From contig JAEUKK010000101.1 of assembly GCA_016792625.1 (NCBI GenBank), positions 55,480 through 119,479 of the forward strand: DNA of 64,000 nt, read 5' to 3'. Below the pieces are notes generated by a model that worked only from the letters and a program-made list of their open reading frames with translations, did no database searches and was not told the origin of the DNA. This document shows, one piece after another, positions 17,327 through 25,523 of this stretch; within the stretch, counting starts at the first letter, position 1; each line of letters opens with the position of its first letter. Source of the stretch: Deltaproteobacteria bacterium (GTDB lineage: Bacteria > Myxococcota_A > UBA796 > UBA2385). Made by a program: the position numbers and the translations under genes.

Positions 17327-17563
17327 CTACTTGCCCCCGCTATACCCGCCCGAGCTGCCACCCGAGGAGGAGGGGCGCGGGCTGTAGCCGCCGTAAATGG
17401 GGCGCCAGGAGCCGGGGTTGTCGCGCACCGAGACCGGCAGCACCTCGGCCCGGGCCGCCGAGAGCGAGCGCCCGGCGACGGCGAAGCCGCCCAGGCCCAC
17501 GACCAGGGCCAGCCCGACAGCGAACAGGCCGTAGAGCAGCTTCATGCTGGCGAAGGGGCTCAT
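17327..17563 (-). CDS. Small membrane protein with Ser/Gly tail in the DUF4178 operon
   Basis: A 78-residue protein with one membrane helix (about 8-30), then EVLPVSVRDNPGSWRPIY and a flexible Ser/Gly-rich tail ending in GGYSGGK. The ATG overlaps the stop of the DUF4178 gene (ATGA). The tail resembles other short proteins encoded beside DUF4178, but I cannot name the family. The gap to the next gene, DUF350, is about 105 bases. Confidence 0.75.
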   Translation of the reverse strand: MSPFASMKLLYGLFAVGLALVVGLGGFAVAGRSLSAARAEVLPVSVRDNPGSWRPIYGGYSPRPSSSGGSSGGYSGGK

Positions 17564-19494
17564 CCGTGGTCACTCTCGGCCCAGCGGGCCGTCTCGATCT
17601 GCCCCCGCAACGCAAAGAGCGCGAAGGGGAGCAACAGCGGGAAAAAGAAGAGGGGCAGCAGCGGCTCGAGCAGGGGCGCGTCACGCACCACCCGCAGCCG
17701 GACGGTGCCCGTGCTCACCTGCGGCGCGGGCCGCGCGACCCCCACCCGCACGACCGTGGGGCCCGGCGGCGGGCCGCCCACCCGGCCGGCGGCGGTGTTC
17801 GAGTAGCTCGTATCGACCGGGTAAAACACGTCGCCGGTGCTCTGGTTGATCACCGCCACGTGCACCTGGGCGAGCTCCCGCTCGAGGCTCGTCTCGATCT
17901 CGACGCTCAGGTCGCGCCCCCACCGGTCGGGCACGTCAAAGGGCGCGCTGACGAAGGCCTCGGCCTGCTCACCCTGCGAGGTCATCACCGCGTCGACCAG
18001 CACCTCGCGGTCGGCGCCGATCACGACCAGGGCCGAGACCCCCAGCGCGCCGGCGTACAAGACGCCGGTCATCGCCAGCACGCGGGCGAGGGCGCCGGGG
18101 CCATCAAAGGGGTTGGGCTGGTGGGGCCCGACCCCCGCCGGCGGGCGCAGGGCCCGGGTCTCGGCGCAGGGGAAGCCGACCTGCAGCTCGTCGAGCGGCA
18201 GGTAGCGCCCGCGGGACCAGGTGCGCTCTTCGCCCTCGACCTCGAGCGAGAGCATGTGCGGGGGCGCGACATAGTCGTGGGTCTCGGCCGTGTCGCCGAC
18301 CGCGATGAGCCAGCCGAACTCGCCGAGCACCGCCGAGCACTCGGCCACCCCGCTCTGGAAGTGCCGGAAGGTCTGCCCGCCGAGGCGCACCGGCTGCTGC
18401 AGCTGCGACCGGCCTTGGGCGCCCGACCGCCGCGGGCCGCCGGGCACCGCGGTCAGGCGCTCGACCAGGCTCCAGTGGCCGCGGGCGTCTTCGACCAGCC
18501 AGCGCTGGCCGACGTAGGGGTTGAAGGCGACGTACTCGGTCCAAAAGTAGCGCACGCCGTCGACGGCCACAAAACGGCGCTGTGCGCCGATGATCTGCCA
18601 CTGCACGCCCTCGAGGGTGCCGCGCAGGCCCAGCGGCAAGGTCGGCGCCCAGGTGCGGCGGTCATAGGCCGCGATGACCTTGGCGGTGCTCTCGTCGGCG
18701 AGCTCGCGCAGGGCGAGCACCGAGCCGCAGTAGGGGCAGGACAGGCGCATCGCGTCGCCCGGGCTGCGCAGCTCGAGGCGGCCCGCGCAGTGGGGGCAGG
18801 ACAGGCCGCGGGTGCCATTGAGCTCGGGCCCCTCGACGCCCAGCTCGGCCGGGCGCGACCAGCCGGCGAAGGCGCGCAGCCCGCTGAGCTTGAGCTGGGG
18901 CAGGCTGACCCAGCGGCCCACCCAGAAGGTGGTCGGACCGCCGTCTTCGCCCTCTTCCAAGGTGGCCACCGCGAGGCCATCGGGCGCGCTCAGATCGGCG
19001 AAGGCGCGCGGCGTGGAGAGCGGCGCGCGCTGGGCCACGGCGCCCTCGGCGGCCAAGACCACCGCCCGCGCCCGCTCGGTCACCCGCCAGCCCTTGCCCC
19101 CCAGCTCGAGGGCCTCACCCGCCGAGAGCTGCCCGATGTCGACCCGCGGCAGGGGCATCGAGGTGCGGAAGATCCGCCACAGGCCGTTGCCTTCGCCAAG
19201 CCAGCCATGACTGCCGTCGGCGTAGCTGAGCAGCCACTCGTTCCACCGCGCGGTGTCGTGCGCGCGCCGCAGGCCGCCGATGACCTCAAAAGCCCGCCCC
19301 TCGTCGACCCCGCGGGCGCCGACCTGGATGGGCGACAGGTCGCGGGCCATCGCGCTGACCTTGCCCTGGACCACCAGCGCGTCAGCTTCGCCGCGCACCA
19401 CCACCGTGCGGCAGCTCGGGCAGACGGTGGAGAGCGCCGCCGCGTGCGGAAAAGTGATGGGGGCGGCGCAGGAGGGGCACTCAGCCGTGATCAC
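17560..19494 (-). CDS. DUF4178 protein with two zinc ribbons and C-terminal membrane segments
   Basis: A 644-residue protein. The chosen GTG at 19494 has GGAGGACGCCC just before it; an ATG at 19549 would add about 18 Arg/Pro-rich residues. Residues 6-28 form a zinc ribbon (CPSC...CPSC). A DUF4178-like domain follows (about 60-200: GLWRIFRTSMPLPRVDIGQL). A second ribbon comes next (CPHC...CPYC, about 235-260), then a second DUF4178 domain (YDRRTWAPTLPLGLRGTLEG through RYFWTEYVAFNPYVGQRWLV). The C-terminus has two hydrophobic segments flanking an extracytoplasmic stretch. It is the first gene of a six-gene operon with DUF350 and spermidine synthase. Confidence 0.88.
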   Translation of the reverse strand: MITAECPSCAAPITFPHAAALSTVCPSCRTVVVRGEADALVVQGKVSAMARDLSPIQVGARGVDEGRAFEVIGGLRRAHDTARWNEWLLSYADGSHGWLGEGNGLWRIFRTSMPLPRVDIGQLSAGEALELGGKGWRVTERARAVVLAAEGAVAQRAPLSTPRAFADLSAPDGLAVATLEEGEDGGPTTFWVGRWVSLPQLKLSGLRAFAGWSRPAELGVEGPELNGTRGLSCPHCAGRLELRSPGDAMRLSCPYCGSVLALRELADESTAKVIAAYDRRTWAPTLPLGLRGTLEGVQWQIIGAQRRFVAVDGVRYFWTEYVAFNPYVGQRWLVEDARGHWSLVERLTAVPGGPRRSGAQGRSQLQQPVRLGGQTFRHFQSGVAECSAVLGEFGWLIAVGDTAETHDYVAPPHMLSLEVEGEERTWSRGRYLPLDELQVGFPCAETRALRPPAGVGPHQPNPFDGPGALARVLAMTGVLYAGALGVSALVVIGADREVLVDAVMTSQGEQAEAFVSAPFDVPDRWGRDLSVEIETSLERELAQVHVAVINQSTGDVFYPVDTSYSNTAAGRVGGPPPGPTVVRVGVARPAPQVSTGTVRLRVVRDAPLLEPLLPLFFFPLLLPFALFALRGQIETARWAESDHG

Positions 19495-19754
19495 GGGCGT
19501 CCTCCGCGGGGACGGCGGGGCAGCGCCCGCCGGACGGCGCCGCATATCCTCTATGGAGCGCCGCACCGGATTCCGATGCCCCGCGGGGCGCCCATCCGGA
19601 GGGCACCGGAGGCGCCGACCCGCACGACCCGGCCCGGAGTAGGGGGCGCGCGACGCGGAGCGGACGGGTCGACCGCCTGCGGCAGACGGGGGGACCATGG
19701 GTGAGCCGCTGGCCGAACCGGAGGGGGCGCCTGCCCCAGCCGCGCCGGCGGGCG

Positions 19755-19943
19755 GTGACCCAAGAGGTGGTCCGCGTCAGGATCGAGCGGGAGGGCCACG
19801 CCGCCGACATCGTCGCCGACGGGGGCAAGCCGGTGGAGCAGGCGCGCCTGCGCGCCGCCCTGCGCAGCGTGGTCACCCACTTGGATGGAGAGGAGCAGGC
19901 CATTGGATGGAGAGGAGCAGGCCATGTCGGACGCCCAAGATGA
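19755..19943 (+). CDS. Small ORF upstream of, and probably frameshifted from, the HPt gene
   Basis: The frame from the GTG at 19755 encodes TQEVVRVRIEREGHAADIVA and continues to about SVVTHLDGEEQ. It then crosses the 22-bp tandem duplication at 19881-19924 and ends at 19943. If one repeat copy is removed, this frame runs without interruption into the HPt protein. It may therefore be the N-terminal extension of a split gene, or a small separate gene ending near the HPt start. I recognise no domain. Confidence 0.4.
   Translation: MTQEVVRVRIEREGHAADIVADGGKPVEQARLRAALRSVVTHLDGEEQAIGWRGAGHVGRPR
19881..19924. repeat. Exact 22-bp tandem duplication at the HPt gene start
   Basis: Bases 19881-19902 are repeated exactly at 19903-19924. 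The unit contains the GAGAGGAGCAGG ribosome-site-like sequence, and the second copy ends at the A of the HPt start ATG. Because 22 is not a multiple of 3, it shifts the frame between the upstream ORF and the HPt ORF. Confidence 0.95.
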
Positions 19944-20325
19944 GACCGCGGGCCCGCCTCGCTGGCCCACCGGCCCGCTCGACGCCATCGACGAGCCGAC
20001 GATCGCCGAGGTGCTCGCCCAGCTCGGCGCAGACAGCACCGCCCTGCTGCTGCAGACGCTGCTGCGCGACGGCGCCGCGCGGGTGACCCAGATGGAGGCC
20101 CAGGCCCTCGCCGGCGCCTACGCCGCGCTGGGGGCCAACGCCCACGCGCTCAAGTCGTCCACGGGCACCTTCGGGCTCGCCGCCCTCTCGGCGCACGCCC
20201 GGCACATCGAGCTTCTCTGCCGGGCGGGGCGCGGGGCCGAGGCGAGCGCGGGGGTGCCCGCGCTGGCCGGCGCCCTGCGGGCCGGGGTCGGGGCGCTCAG
20301 CCGGCGGATCGCCACAGCGCGCTGA
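19924..20325 (+). CDS. Histidine phosphotransfer (HPt) domain protein
   Basis: A 133-residue single-domain HPt protein. The phosphoacceptor is His74 in ANAHALKSSTGTFGL, the standard HxLKxxxxxxG motif. Four to five helices fit the HPt bundle. The ATG follows GAGAGGAGCAGGCC within a duplicated 22-bp unit. Stand-alone HPt proteins relay phosphate between hybrid kinases and response regulators. No hybrid kinase is adjacent, and the partner is unknown. Flagellin follows downstream but has its own long leader. Confidence 0.85.
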   Translation: MSDAQDETAGPPRWPTGPLDAIDEPTIAEVLAQLGADSTALLLQTLLRDGAARVTQMEAQALAGAYAALGANAHALKSSTGTFGLAALSAHARHIELLCRAGRGAEASAGVPALAGALRAGVGALSRRIATAR

Positions 20326-20789
20326 TCGACCAGCCGCCCGGCCGCACCCTGGCCCCAGCCGCTGGGTCGAGCGTCATTTTGGGGCGCGTGATCGGCGCCG
20401 ATCCGTCGCGGCGACCGCGCCGCGGCGCCCCCAAGCTGGCCGGGCTGACAGGGCGCCGCGGATTGTCGGCTGGTCTGCGCCGGTGTTGAGCCCGCGAAAA
20501 AACTTTGTGCCGACCAAGGCTCGGACCACAGCCAAACGATTCTACTGCACGTCATTTTCACTGAGCGGTCGACGCAGCGCGCGAATTTTCTGCCGCCGGT
20601 TCTACAGCCCGAGAAAAGCGGCCGATGAGATCGCTGTGAGCGGTCCGCAGCCGCGGGGGTCCCTCCCCGCCGCCCTTCGGGGCAACGGAACGCGCCCCCT
20701 CCACCTAAAGCCCTTCGCCCCGTCCCAGCCGCAAAAGCAGCTCAGCTCGCCAAGAGCGGGTGCGGCGGCGCCCGCCAAAGGAGTCTCCG
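20326..20789 (+). other. 464-base non-coding leader/intergenic region before flagellin
   Basis: I see no gene here. The first ~150 bases are GC-rich. From about 20498 to 20625 the sequence is clearly AT-richer than the surrounding DNA, with several TTTT-containing patches, and holds the sigma-28-like match. The last ~160 bases form a long untranslated leader, suggesting post-transcriptional control of flagellin. Confidence 0.5.
20603..20628 (+). promoter_or_regulatory. Candidate sigma-28-type flagellar promoter
   Basis: GCCGATGA at 20621-20628 differs at one base from the sigma-28 (FliA) -10 box GCCGATAA. TACA at 20603-20606 is a near match to the -35 core TAAA with 14 bases between. It lies about 160 bases before flagellin in an AT-richer part of the gap. 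The assignment rests on this match and on the downstream gene. Confidence 0.4.
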
Positions 20790-21614
20790 ATGTCGTTGAC
20801 CGTGCGCACCAACGTCGCGTCCATCCAGTCGACCGGCAAGCTCAACGCGACCCAGAAGGCCCTGCAGGGCACTCTCGGTCGCATCAGCAGCGGCCTGCGG
20901 ATCAACCAAGCCGCCGACGACGCCGCCGGCCTCGGCGTCGCGACCAACCTTGAGACCACCATCATCAGCACCCGTCAGGCGATGCGGAACGGCAACGACG
21001 CCATCAGCATCATCCAGACCGCTGAGTCGGGCACCAACGAGGTCACCGACATCCTGCAGCGGATGCGCGAGCTCGCCATCCAGAGCGCGTCCGAGACCCT
21101 GTTCAACGACGAGCGCAGCTACATCCAGGACGAGTTCCTGCAGCTCCGCTCCGAGGTCGCCCGCATCGCCCAGGTGACCGAGTTCAACGGCGTGCGCCTC
21201 GCCGACGGCACCCTCAGCTCGATCAACGTGCAGATCGGCGTCAACAACGACACCGCCAGCCGCATCGTGCTCGAGCTCGGTGACCTCACCACCAACGGCC
21301 TCGGCATCTCGGCCCTGAACCTCGACACCTCGGCCAACGCGCTGGCCGCCCTCGCGATCATCGACACCGCGCTGGGCAGCGTGAACAGCACCCGCTCGCT
21401 GTTCGGCGCCGCCCAGAACCGCATCGAGTCCGCGCTGAACAACGGCCAGATCTACATCGAGGCCCTGTCGGCCGCCGAGAGCCAGATCCGCGACGCCGAC
21501 TACGCGGTCGAGACCTCCGAGCTCACCAAGCTCCAGATCATGCAGCAGGCCGGCGTCGCCGCCCTCGCCCAGGCCAAGAACATCAACCAGTCGGTCATCT
21601 CGCTCCTCTCCTGA
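20790..21614 (+). CDS. fliC: Flagellin
   Basis: A 274-residue flagellin with the canonical N-terminal D0/D1 segment (TVRTNVASIQ, ISSGLRINQAADDAAGLGVA, NDAISIIQTAESGTNEVTD, ILQRMRELAIQSAS) and C-terminal D1/D0 (AAQNRIESALNN, ESQIRDADYAVETSELTK, IMQQAGVAALAQAKNINQSV). The central D2/D3 domains are absent, giving a minimal filament protein. The ATG at 20790 follows AAAGGAGTCTCCG. A strong terminator follows directly. No other flagellar structural or chaperone gene is adjacent, so the main flagellar cluster must lie elsewhere. Confidence 0.97.
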   Translation: MSLTVRTNVASIQSTGKLNATQKALQGTLGRISSGLRINQAADDAAGLGVATNLETTIISTRQAMRNGNDAISIIQTAESGTNEVTDILQRMRELAIQSASETLFNDERSYIQDEFLQLRSEVARIAQVTEFNGVRLADGTLSSINVQIGVNNDTASRIVLELGDLTTNGLGISALNLDTSANALAALAIIDTALGSVNSTRSLFGAAQNRIESALNNGQIYIEALSAAESQIRDADYAVETSELTKLQIMQQAGVAALAQAKNINQSVISLLS

Positions 21615-21630
21615 GCGCAGAGCCCTGGTC

Positions 21631-21666
21631 GAGGCCACCCCCGCCGGGGTGGCCTCGCGCCGTTTT
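21631..21666 (+). terminator. Rho-independent terminator after flagellin
   Basis: GAGGCCACCCC (21631-21641) and GGGGTGGCCTC (21646-21656) form a perfect 11-bp stem with a 4-base loop, followed by GCGCCGTTTT. It starts 17 bases after the flagellin stop. Confidence 0.88.
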
Positions 21667-21715
21667 GGGCGCCCCGTCCTCGAGGCCGCCCCCGAGAGGC
21701 CGCTCGCCGCCGGCC

Positions 21716-23059
21716 TCAGCGCCCGGAGATCAGGATCTGCTCGACGCGGATCTCGGCGGAGGGCTTGTCCATCGCCCCGCGCGGCTGCCGCGCGAGCACC
21801 CGCACGCGCTCGAGGGTCTCGGCGTCGCAGACCCCGAAGATGGTGTGCTTGCCGTTGAGGTGCTCGACCGGGACCTCGGTGATGAACCACTGCGAGCCGT
21901 TGGTGCCCGGCCCCGAGTTCGCCATGGCCAGCAGGCCGCCGCGGTCAAAAGTCCGCCCGCTGTGCAGCTCGTCGGAGAACTGGTAGCCCGGCCCGCCGGT
22001 GCCATCGCCGACCGGATCGCCGCTCTGCACCATGAAGTCGGGGATGATGCGGTGGAAGGTCGTGCCCGCGTAGAGCGCGCCGACCCCGGGCTGCGCGGTG
22101 CGCGGGTCGGTCCAAGGCTGGGTGCCGCGGGCGAGGCCGACGAAGTTGGCGACGGTCACGGGCGCTTCTCTCCACAGCAGCTCGCAGCGCAGCGGGCCGA
22201 GCGAGGTCTGCACCTCAGCCCAGACCTCTCCTTTGGGGCCGAGCCCGAGCAGCTCTTGAAAGCGCACCAGCGGCTGATCGGAGCGCCCGACCGCGCCGCC
22301 GTCGCCCATCGGCGCGCCGTTCTTCGACGCGAGCTGCAGGTAGGGCCCGAGCTCGCCCACACCCAGCCAAGCCCGGGCGATCGGCCCCTCGACCGCCCGG
22401 CCGGCGGCCAGCGCGCGCTCGAGGTGCGGGATCGCCATCATGTTGTCGCCGCGCTGCAGGTACAGCACGCCGAGGTGGGTGTTGGTGGCGGCGTGGTCGG
22501 GGCTGTGCTGCAGGACCGCCCGCCAAGTGGTCGCGGCGAGGTCGGGCTCGGACATCGCGTATTGGATGGCGCCGAGCAGGTAGCCAATGTCGGGGGCGGT
22601 CGGGTCGAGGCGCGCCGCCTCTTCGGCGTGGCTGCGGGCCAGCTTGGTCGCCCCCAGCTCGGCGTAGGCGCGCGAGAGCCCCGCGTGCAGGCAGGCGTCC
22701 TCGGGCCAGGCGTTGACGAGGTCGCGGAGCAGGTTGCGGGTGCCCACGAGGTCGCCCGCCGTCCAGGCCACCGCGGCCTGGGCCGCCCGCGCCGCCGGGT
22801 GGTCGGACTGGACCGCCTGCAGCGCGGCGAGCAGGGCCGGGCCGTCGACCGCCGCGCGGATGGCGGGCGCTTCAGCCAGCGGGCCCGCGGCCGAGACCGC
22901 CGAGACACAGAACCCAGGGTCATTCTCGCTGTGCTTGACCCAGCCGAGCGCACCCGGAGCCGGGGCCCCGGTCGCGCCAGCCGGCGCCCCGAGCTTGGGG
23001 CAGCCCGCGAGCAGCGCGGGCAGGAGGGCGAGGGCGGCGCAGCGGATCAGCGGGCGCAT
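21716..23059 (-). CDS. Lipoprotein with TPR region and cyclophilin-type prolyl isomerase
   Basis: A 447-residue protein. The ATG at 23059 gives a signal peptide ending in the lipobox LAGC (Cys20). Residues ~55-260 form TPR-like helical repeats (GLSRAYAELGATKLARSHAE, NTHLGVLYLQRGDNMMAIPH). Residues ~285-447 are a bacterial cyclophilin: VTVANFVGLARG, GTTFHRIIPDFMVQSGDP, GPGYQFSDEL, GLLAMANSGPGTNGSQWFIT and LNGKHTIFGVC. The FHRxxxxFMxQxGD motif and GSQFFIT-like motif are intact (Phe to Trp). It is predicted to isomerise X-Pro bonds in envelope proteins, with the TPR region recruiting clients. A GGGGATCCTC site precedes the ATG. Confidence 0.93.
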   Translation of the reverse strand: MRPLIRCAALALLPALLAGCPKLGAPAGATGAPAPGALGWVKHSENDPGFCVSAVSAAGPLAEAPAIRAAVDGPALLAALQAVQSDHPAARAAQAAVAWTAGDLVGTRNLLRDLVNAWPEDACLHAGLSRAYAELGATKLARSHAEEAARLDPTAPDIGYLLGAIQYAMSEPDLAATTWRAVLQHSPDHAATNTHLGVLYLQRGDNMMAIPHLERALAAGRAVEGPIARAWLGVGELGPYLQLASKNGAPMGDGGAVGRSDQPLVRFQELLGLGPKGEVWAEVQTSLGPLRCELLWREAPVTVANFVGLARGTQPWTDPRTAQPGVGALYAGTTFHRIIPDFMVQSGDPVGDGTGGPGYQFSDELHSGRTFDRGGLLAMANSGPGTNGSQWFITEVPVEHLNGKHTIFGVCDAETLERVRVLARQPRGAMDKPSAEIRVEQILISGR

Positions 23060-23102
23060 GAGGATCCCCAGGCCCGGGCAGGAGGACGGGCAGGCGCCGC
23101 CG

Positions 23103-24680
23103 CTAACCAGCCGCTCCGCCCGCCGCTGGGCCATCGCAGGCCTCGGCGCGCTCGTAGCGCACCTCCACCTCGGCCCCCGGGGGTGGCCAAGCCCCCTCCT
23201 CAAACACCACCGTGTTCTCCTCCGCCGAGAACCACCAGCCCGCCCACCGGGCCCCGTCCACCCAGACCTCGACGCTGCCGGGCCGGGCCGGCGCCGCCAG
23301 CGCGCGCCGCCCCGCGCCGAGGCCGCCCGCCGCCGCCCCGAGCTCTGCGGCGAGGCGGTCCCAGTCGGCGCCGCAGATCGACCACGCCGGGCCGCCGCTG
23401 AGCGCGGCCGCCTGCAGGTAGCCCTCGCCCGCCGCCGCGCTAGGGCAGCCGCCGTCCGGGCCGACGACCGCGAAGACCTCGAGCTCCGGCGCGGCCGCGC
23501 GCAGGGCAGCCCAGGCCGCGGCCCAGCCGCCGGGTGACTGCTCCTCCTCATCCGCGATGAACACGACGACGTGGCGGGCATCCTCGCGCCAGAGCCCCTC
23601 GGCGCAGCCGCCCGGTCGGGCCGCCGCGACGGCGCGCGCGGCCAAGGTGAAGCCGGCCTCGGTGTAGGCACCCCAGGGCCCGAGCAGCCCCGCGGCCAGC
23701 GCGGCGCGGGCCTCTGGATCGGCCGGCGAGGCCGGACCAGCGCTGAGGCAGCCGTCGTCCCGGGTCAGCACGCTCACCTGCGCGCCGGGTGAGCGGGCGC
23801 CCAGCTCGTCGAGCAGCGCGGCCGCGGTGGCCCCCAGCGCGCGCAGGTCGTCCTCCATCGAGCCGGAGCGGTCCGCGACGAGCAGCAGATCGACCTCAGG
23901 CCAGGGGCCGTCCTGCACCCAGGCCTCCTCCAAGGTGACCCGGGGGGCCGCGGTGGCGAAGATCGGCAGCGCGTGCACGCCCCCCGGCGTCGCGCGCAGG
24001 TGCACCGCCCCCTCGGCCGGGCCCGCCGCCTGCGGGGCGAAGCGCACGGCGAGGGCCTGCGCCTCGCCCGGGGCCAGCGACAGGGCGCCCGGGCCGCTGG
24101 GCGCCTCGACCACAAAGCCGTCGCCGACCACGCCCTCTACCTCGATGAGCAGGGGCAGCTCGCCGCTGTTCTCGACCCACAGCTCCCCCTCGGTGTCGCA
24201 GCCGGCCGGGGCGAGGCCGAGGTCGACCGGATCGGGCCAGAGCTCCACGCCGGGCACGAGCCCCCGGGCCCGCAGCTCGGCGGTCAGGGGCACCCCGTCG
24301 CCCGCCGCCCACAGGGCCACCCGCCCAGCCTGCGAGCCGCCCGCTGGCGCGGCCGCGATCCGCAGGGGGAGGCGCTCGCCAGGGCCGATCTCGGCGGGGA
24401 GGGGATCGAGCGCGGTGAAGCCCGCGCCCTCGACCTGCAGCGCCTCGAGGGAGAAGAGCTGCGCACCGCTGTTCTCGAGGAGGAGCTCGCCCACCGCCTG
24501 CTCCCCCGCGGGCACCGGATCGAGGCGGAGCAGCGGCGGAGAGAGCCGGAGCTCACCCTCGGCCTGGCCCGACCCGCGCAGCGCAGAGAGCTGCTGGTCG
24601 GGCGCGCAGCCGAGGACGACGAGCAGCGGCGCGCAACCAAAGACGGCGCGAAGGACGGACAACGGGCGGTGGACGCGCAT
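23103..24680 (-). CDS. vWA lipoprotein with N-terminal Ig-like (ASPM/HYDIN-type) repeats
   Basis: A 525-residue protein with a lipobox-like VLGC near residue 25. Two beta-sandwich repeats of the choice-of-anchor or HYDIN type follow (RLDPVPAGEQAVGELLLENS; LGLAPAGCDTEGELWVENSG). The vWA domain begins near 255 with MIDAS DRSGSMED and continues to IADEEEQSPGG. The C-terminus (VEVWVDGARW...AEVEVRYERA) matches the end of myxobacterial vWA surface proteins. It follows the cyclophilin lipoprotein gene upstream on the same strand by 44 bases. Adhesion or surface-assembly role is inferred from the family. Confidence 0.88.
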   Translation of the reverse strand: MRVHRPLSVLRAVFGCAPLLVVLGCAPDQQLSALRGSGQAEGELRLSPPLLRLDPVPAGEQAVGELLLENSGAQLFSLEALQVEGAGFTALDPLPAEIGPGERLPLRIAAAPAGGSQAGRVALWAAGDGVPLTAELRARGLVPGVELWPDPVDLGLAPAGCDTEGELWVENSGELPLLIEVEGVVGDGFVVEAPSGPGALSLAPGEAQALAVRFAPQAAGPAEGAVHLRATPGGVHALPIFATAAPRVTLEEAWVQDGPWPEVDLLLVADRSGSMEDDLRALGATAAALLDELGARSPGAQVSVLTRDDGCLSAGPASPADPEARAALAAGLLGPWGAYTEAGFTLAARAVAAARPGGCAEGLWREDARHVVVFIADEEEQSPGGWAAAWAALRAAAPELEVFAVVGPDGGCPSAAAGEGYLQAAALSGGPAWSICGADWDRLAAELGAAAGGLGAGRRALAAPARPGSVEVWVDGARWAGWWFSAEENTVVFEEGAWPPPGAEVEVRYERAEACDGPAAGGAAG

Positions 24681-24806
24681 CGGGACCCCGCCGCCGGGGC
24701 CGGCGCGCTGGGGAGGGGCCCGGGCGCCACGGCGGCGCCCCCTGCTTCGCGCCCGCGCGGGGGAGGTTGAGCTGACCCTGCGGCGGTCCGCGCGCGCCGA
24801 GGGGGA

Positions 24807-25436
24807 TCAGCCCTCGCCGGCCACCGGCGCGCGGAGCAGCACGAAGAAGTGCCCGAGCGGGTCTTCGACCTTGTAGGCGGCGCCGATGCTCAGGTGCGTC
24901 GACACCTTCCGCATAAAATCGCGGGTCTTGTTGTAGACGAAGAACTGCAGCCCGCTCGTGTTGGGCACGACCTTGGGCCAGCCCTCGACCACCGGGGCGT
25001 CCGGCACTTGGAAGTAGTCGACCACGAGGCTGCCCCGGGCCTCCCACGCCGGGTTGCCCTTGGTGGGCACCATCACGAAGAAGCCCGGCCCGATGAGCCC
25101 GCGGGTCGGCGACTCGTTGTAGCCAAAGAGGCGCTCGCCGCCCCCGGCCGGCCGACAGAAGCGCTTCTCGAACAGCTTCCAGCCGCCGGGCAGGGGCAGC
25201 GTGTTGCGCCCGTGGTGGATGACCTCGACCCGGTCGCCCACCGCGGCGGGGACGAAGTCGTCCATGGTCAGGGGCGCGGCCTTGGCGGCCTTCTCGTAGA
25301 GGCGGCGCTGCTGGGCGCGGTCGAGGCTGCGGCTGGCCTCGAGGCGATCCGCGTGGGGGAGCCCGTCGAGCCAAGCCCCGATCTGGTCGATGTTGTCGGA
25401 GGGATCGGCGATCAGGGCGTGCAGCTCAGCGCTCAT
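24807..25436 (-). CDS. Conserved-looking cytoplasmic protein of unknown function
   Basis: A 209-residue protein with no signal peptide or membrane segment. Residues 1-60 are helical and acidic (LHALIADPSDNIDQIGAWLD). The rest is a mixed alpha/beta domain with GYNESPTRGLIGPGFFVM, VDYFQVPDAPVVEGWPKVVP and FFVYNKTRDFMRKVSTHLSI. The well-spaced aromatic and Gly residues suggest a real folded domain. I do not recognise a family. The gene lies between a vWA lipoprotein and the response regulator-HDOD gene, all on the minus strand. Confidence 0.75.
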   Translation of the reverse strand: MSAELHALIADPSDNIDQIGAWLDGLPHADRLEASRSLDRAQQRRLYEKAAKAAPLTMDDFVPAAVGDRVEVIHHGRNTLPLPGGWKLFEKRFCRPAGGGERLFGYNESPTRGLIGPGFFVMVPTKGNPAWEARGSLVVDYFQVPDAPVVEGWPKVVPNTSGLQFFVYNKTRDFMRKVSTHLSIGAAYKVEDPLGHFFVLLRAPVAGEG

Positions 25437-25523
25437 CGGTGGCTCCCCGGGGCGCCGCGCGCCCCCATCGGTGGACGCCGCGGACTATCGCACCCGCGGG
25501 GCCGCACCGGCGGGCGCAGCGCC

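Noticed and set aside
19697..20086. 129-residue plus-strand frame starting at the ATG at 19697
   Set aside because: It overlaps the HPt gene out of frame and becomes Arg/Pro/Ser/Cys rich, typical of a shadow frame.
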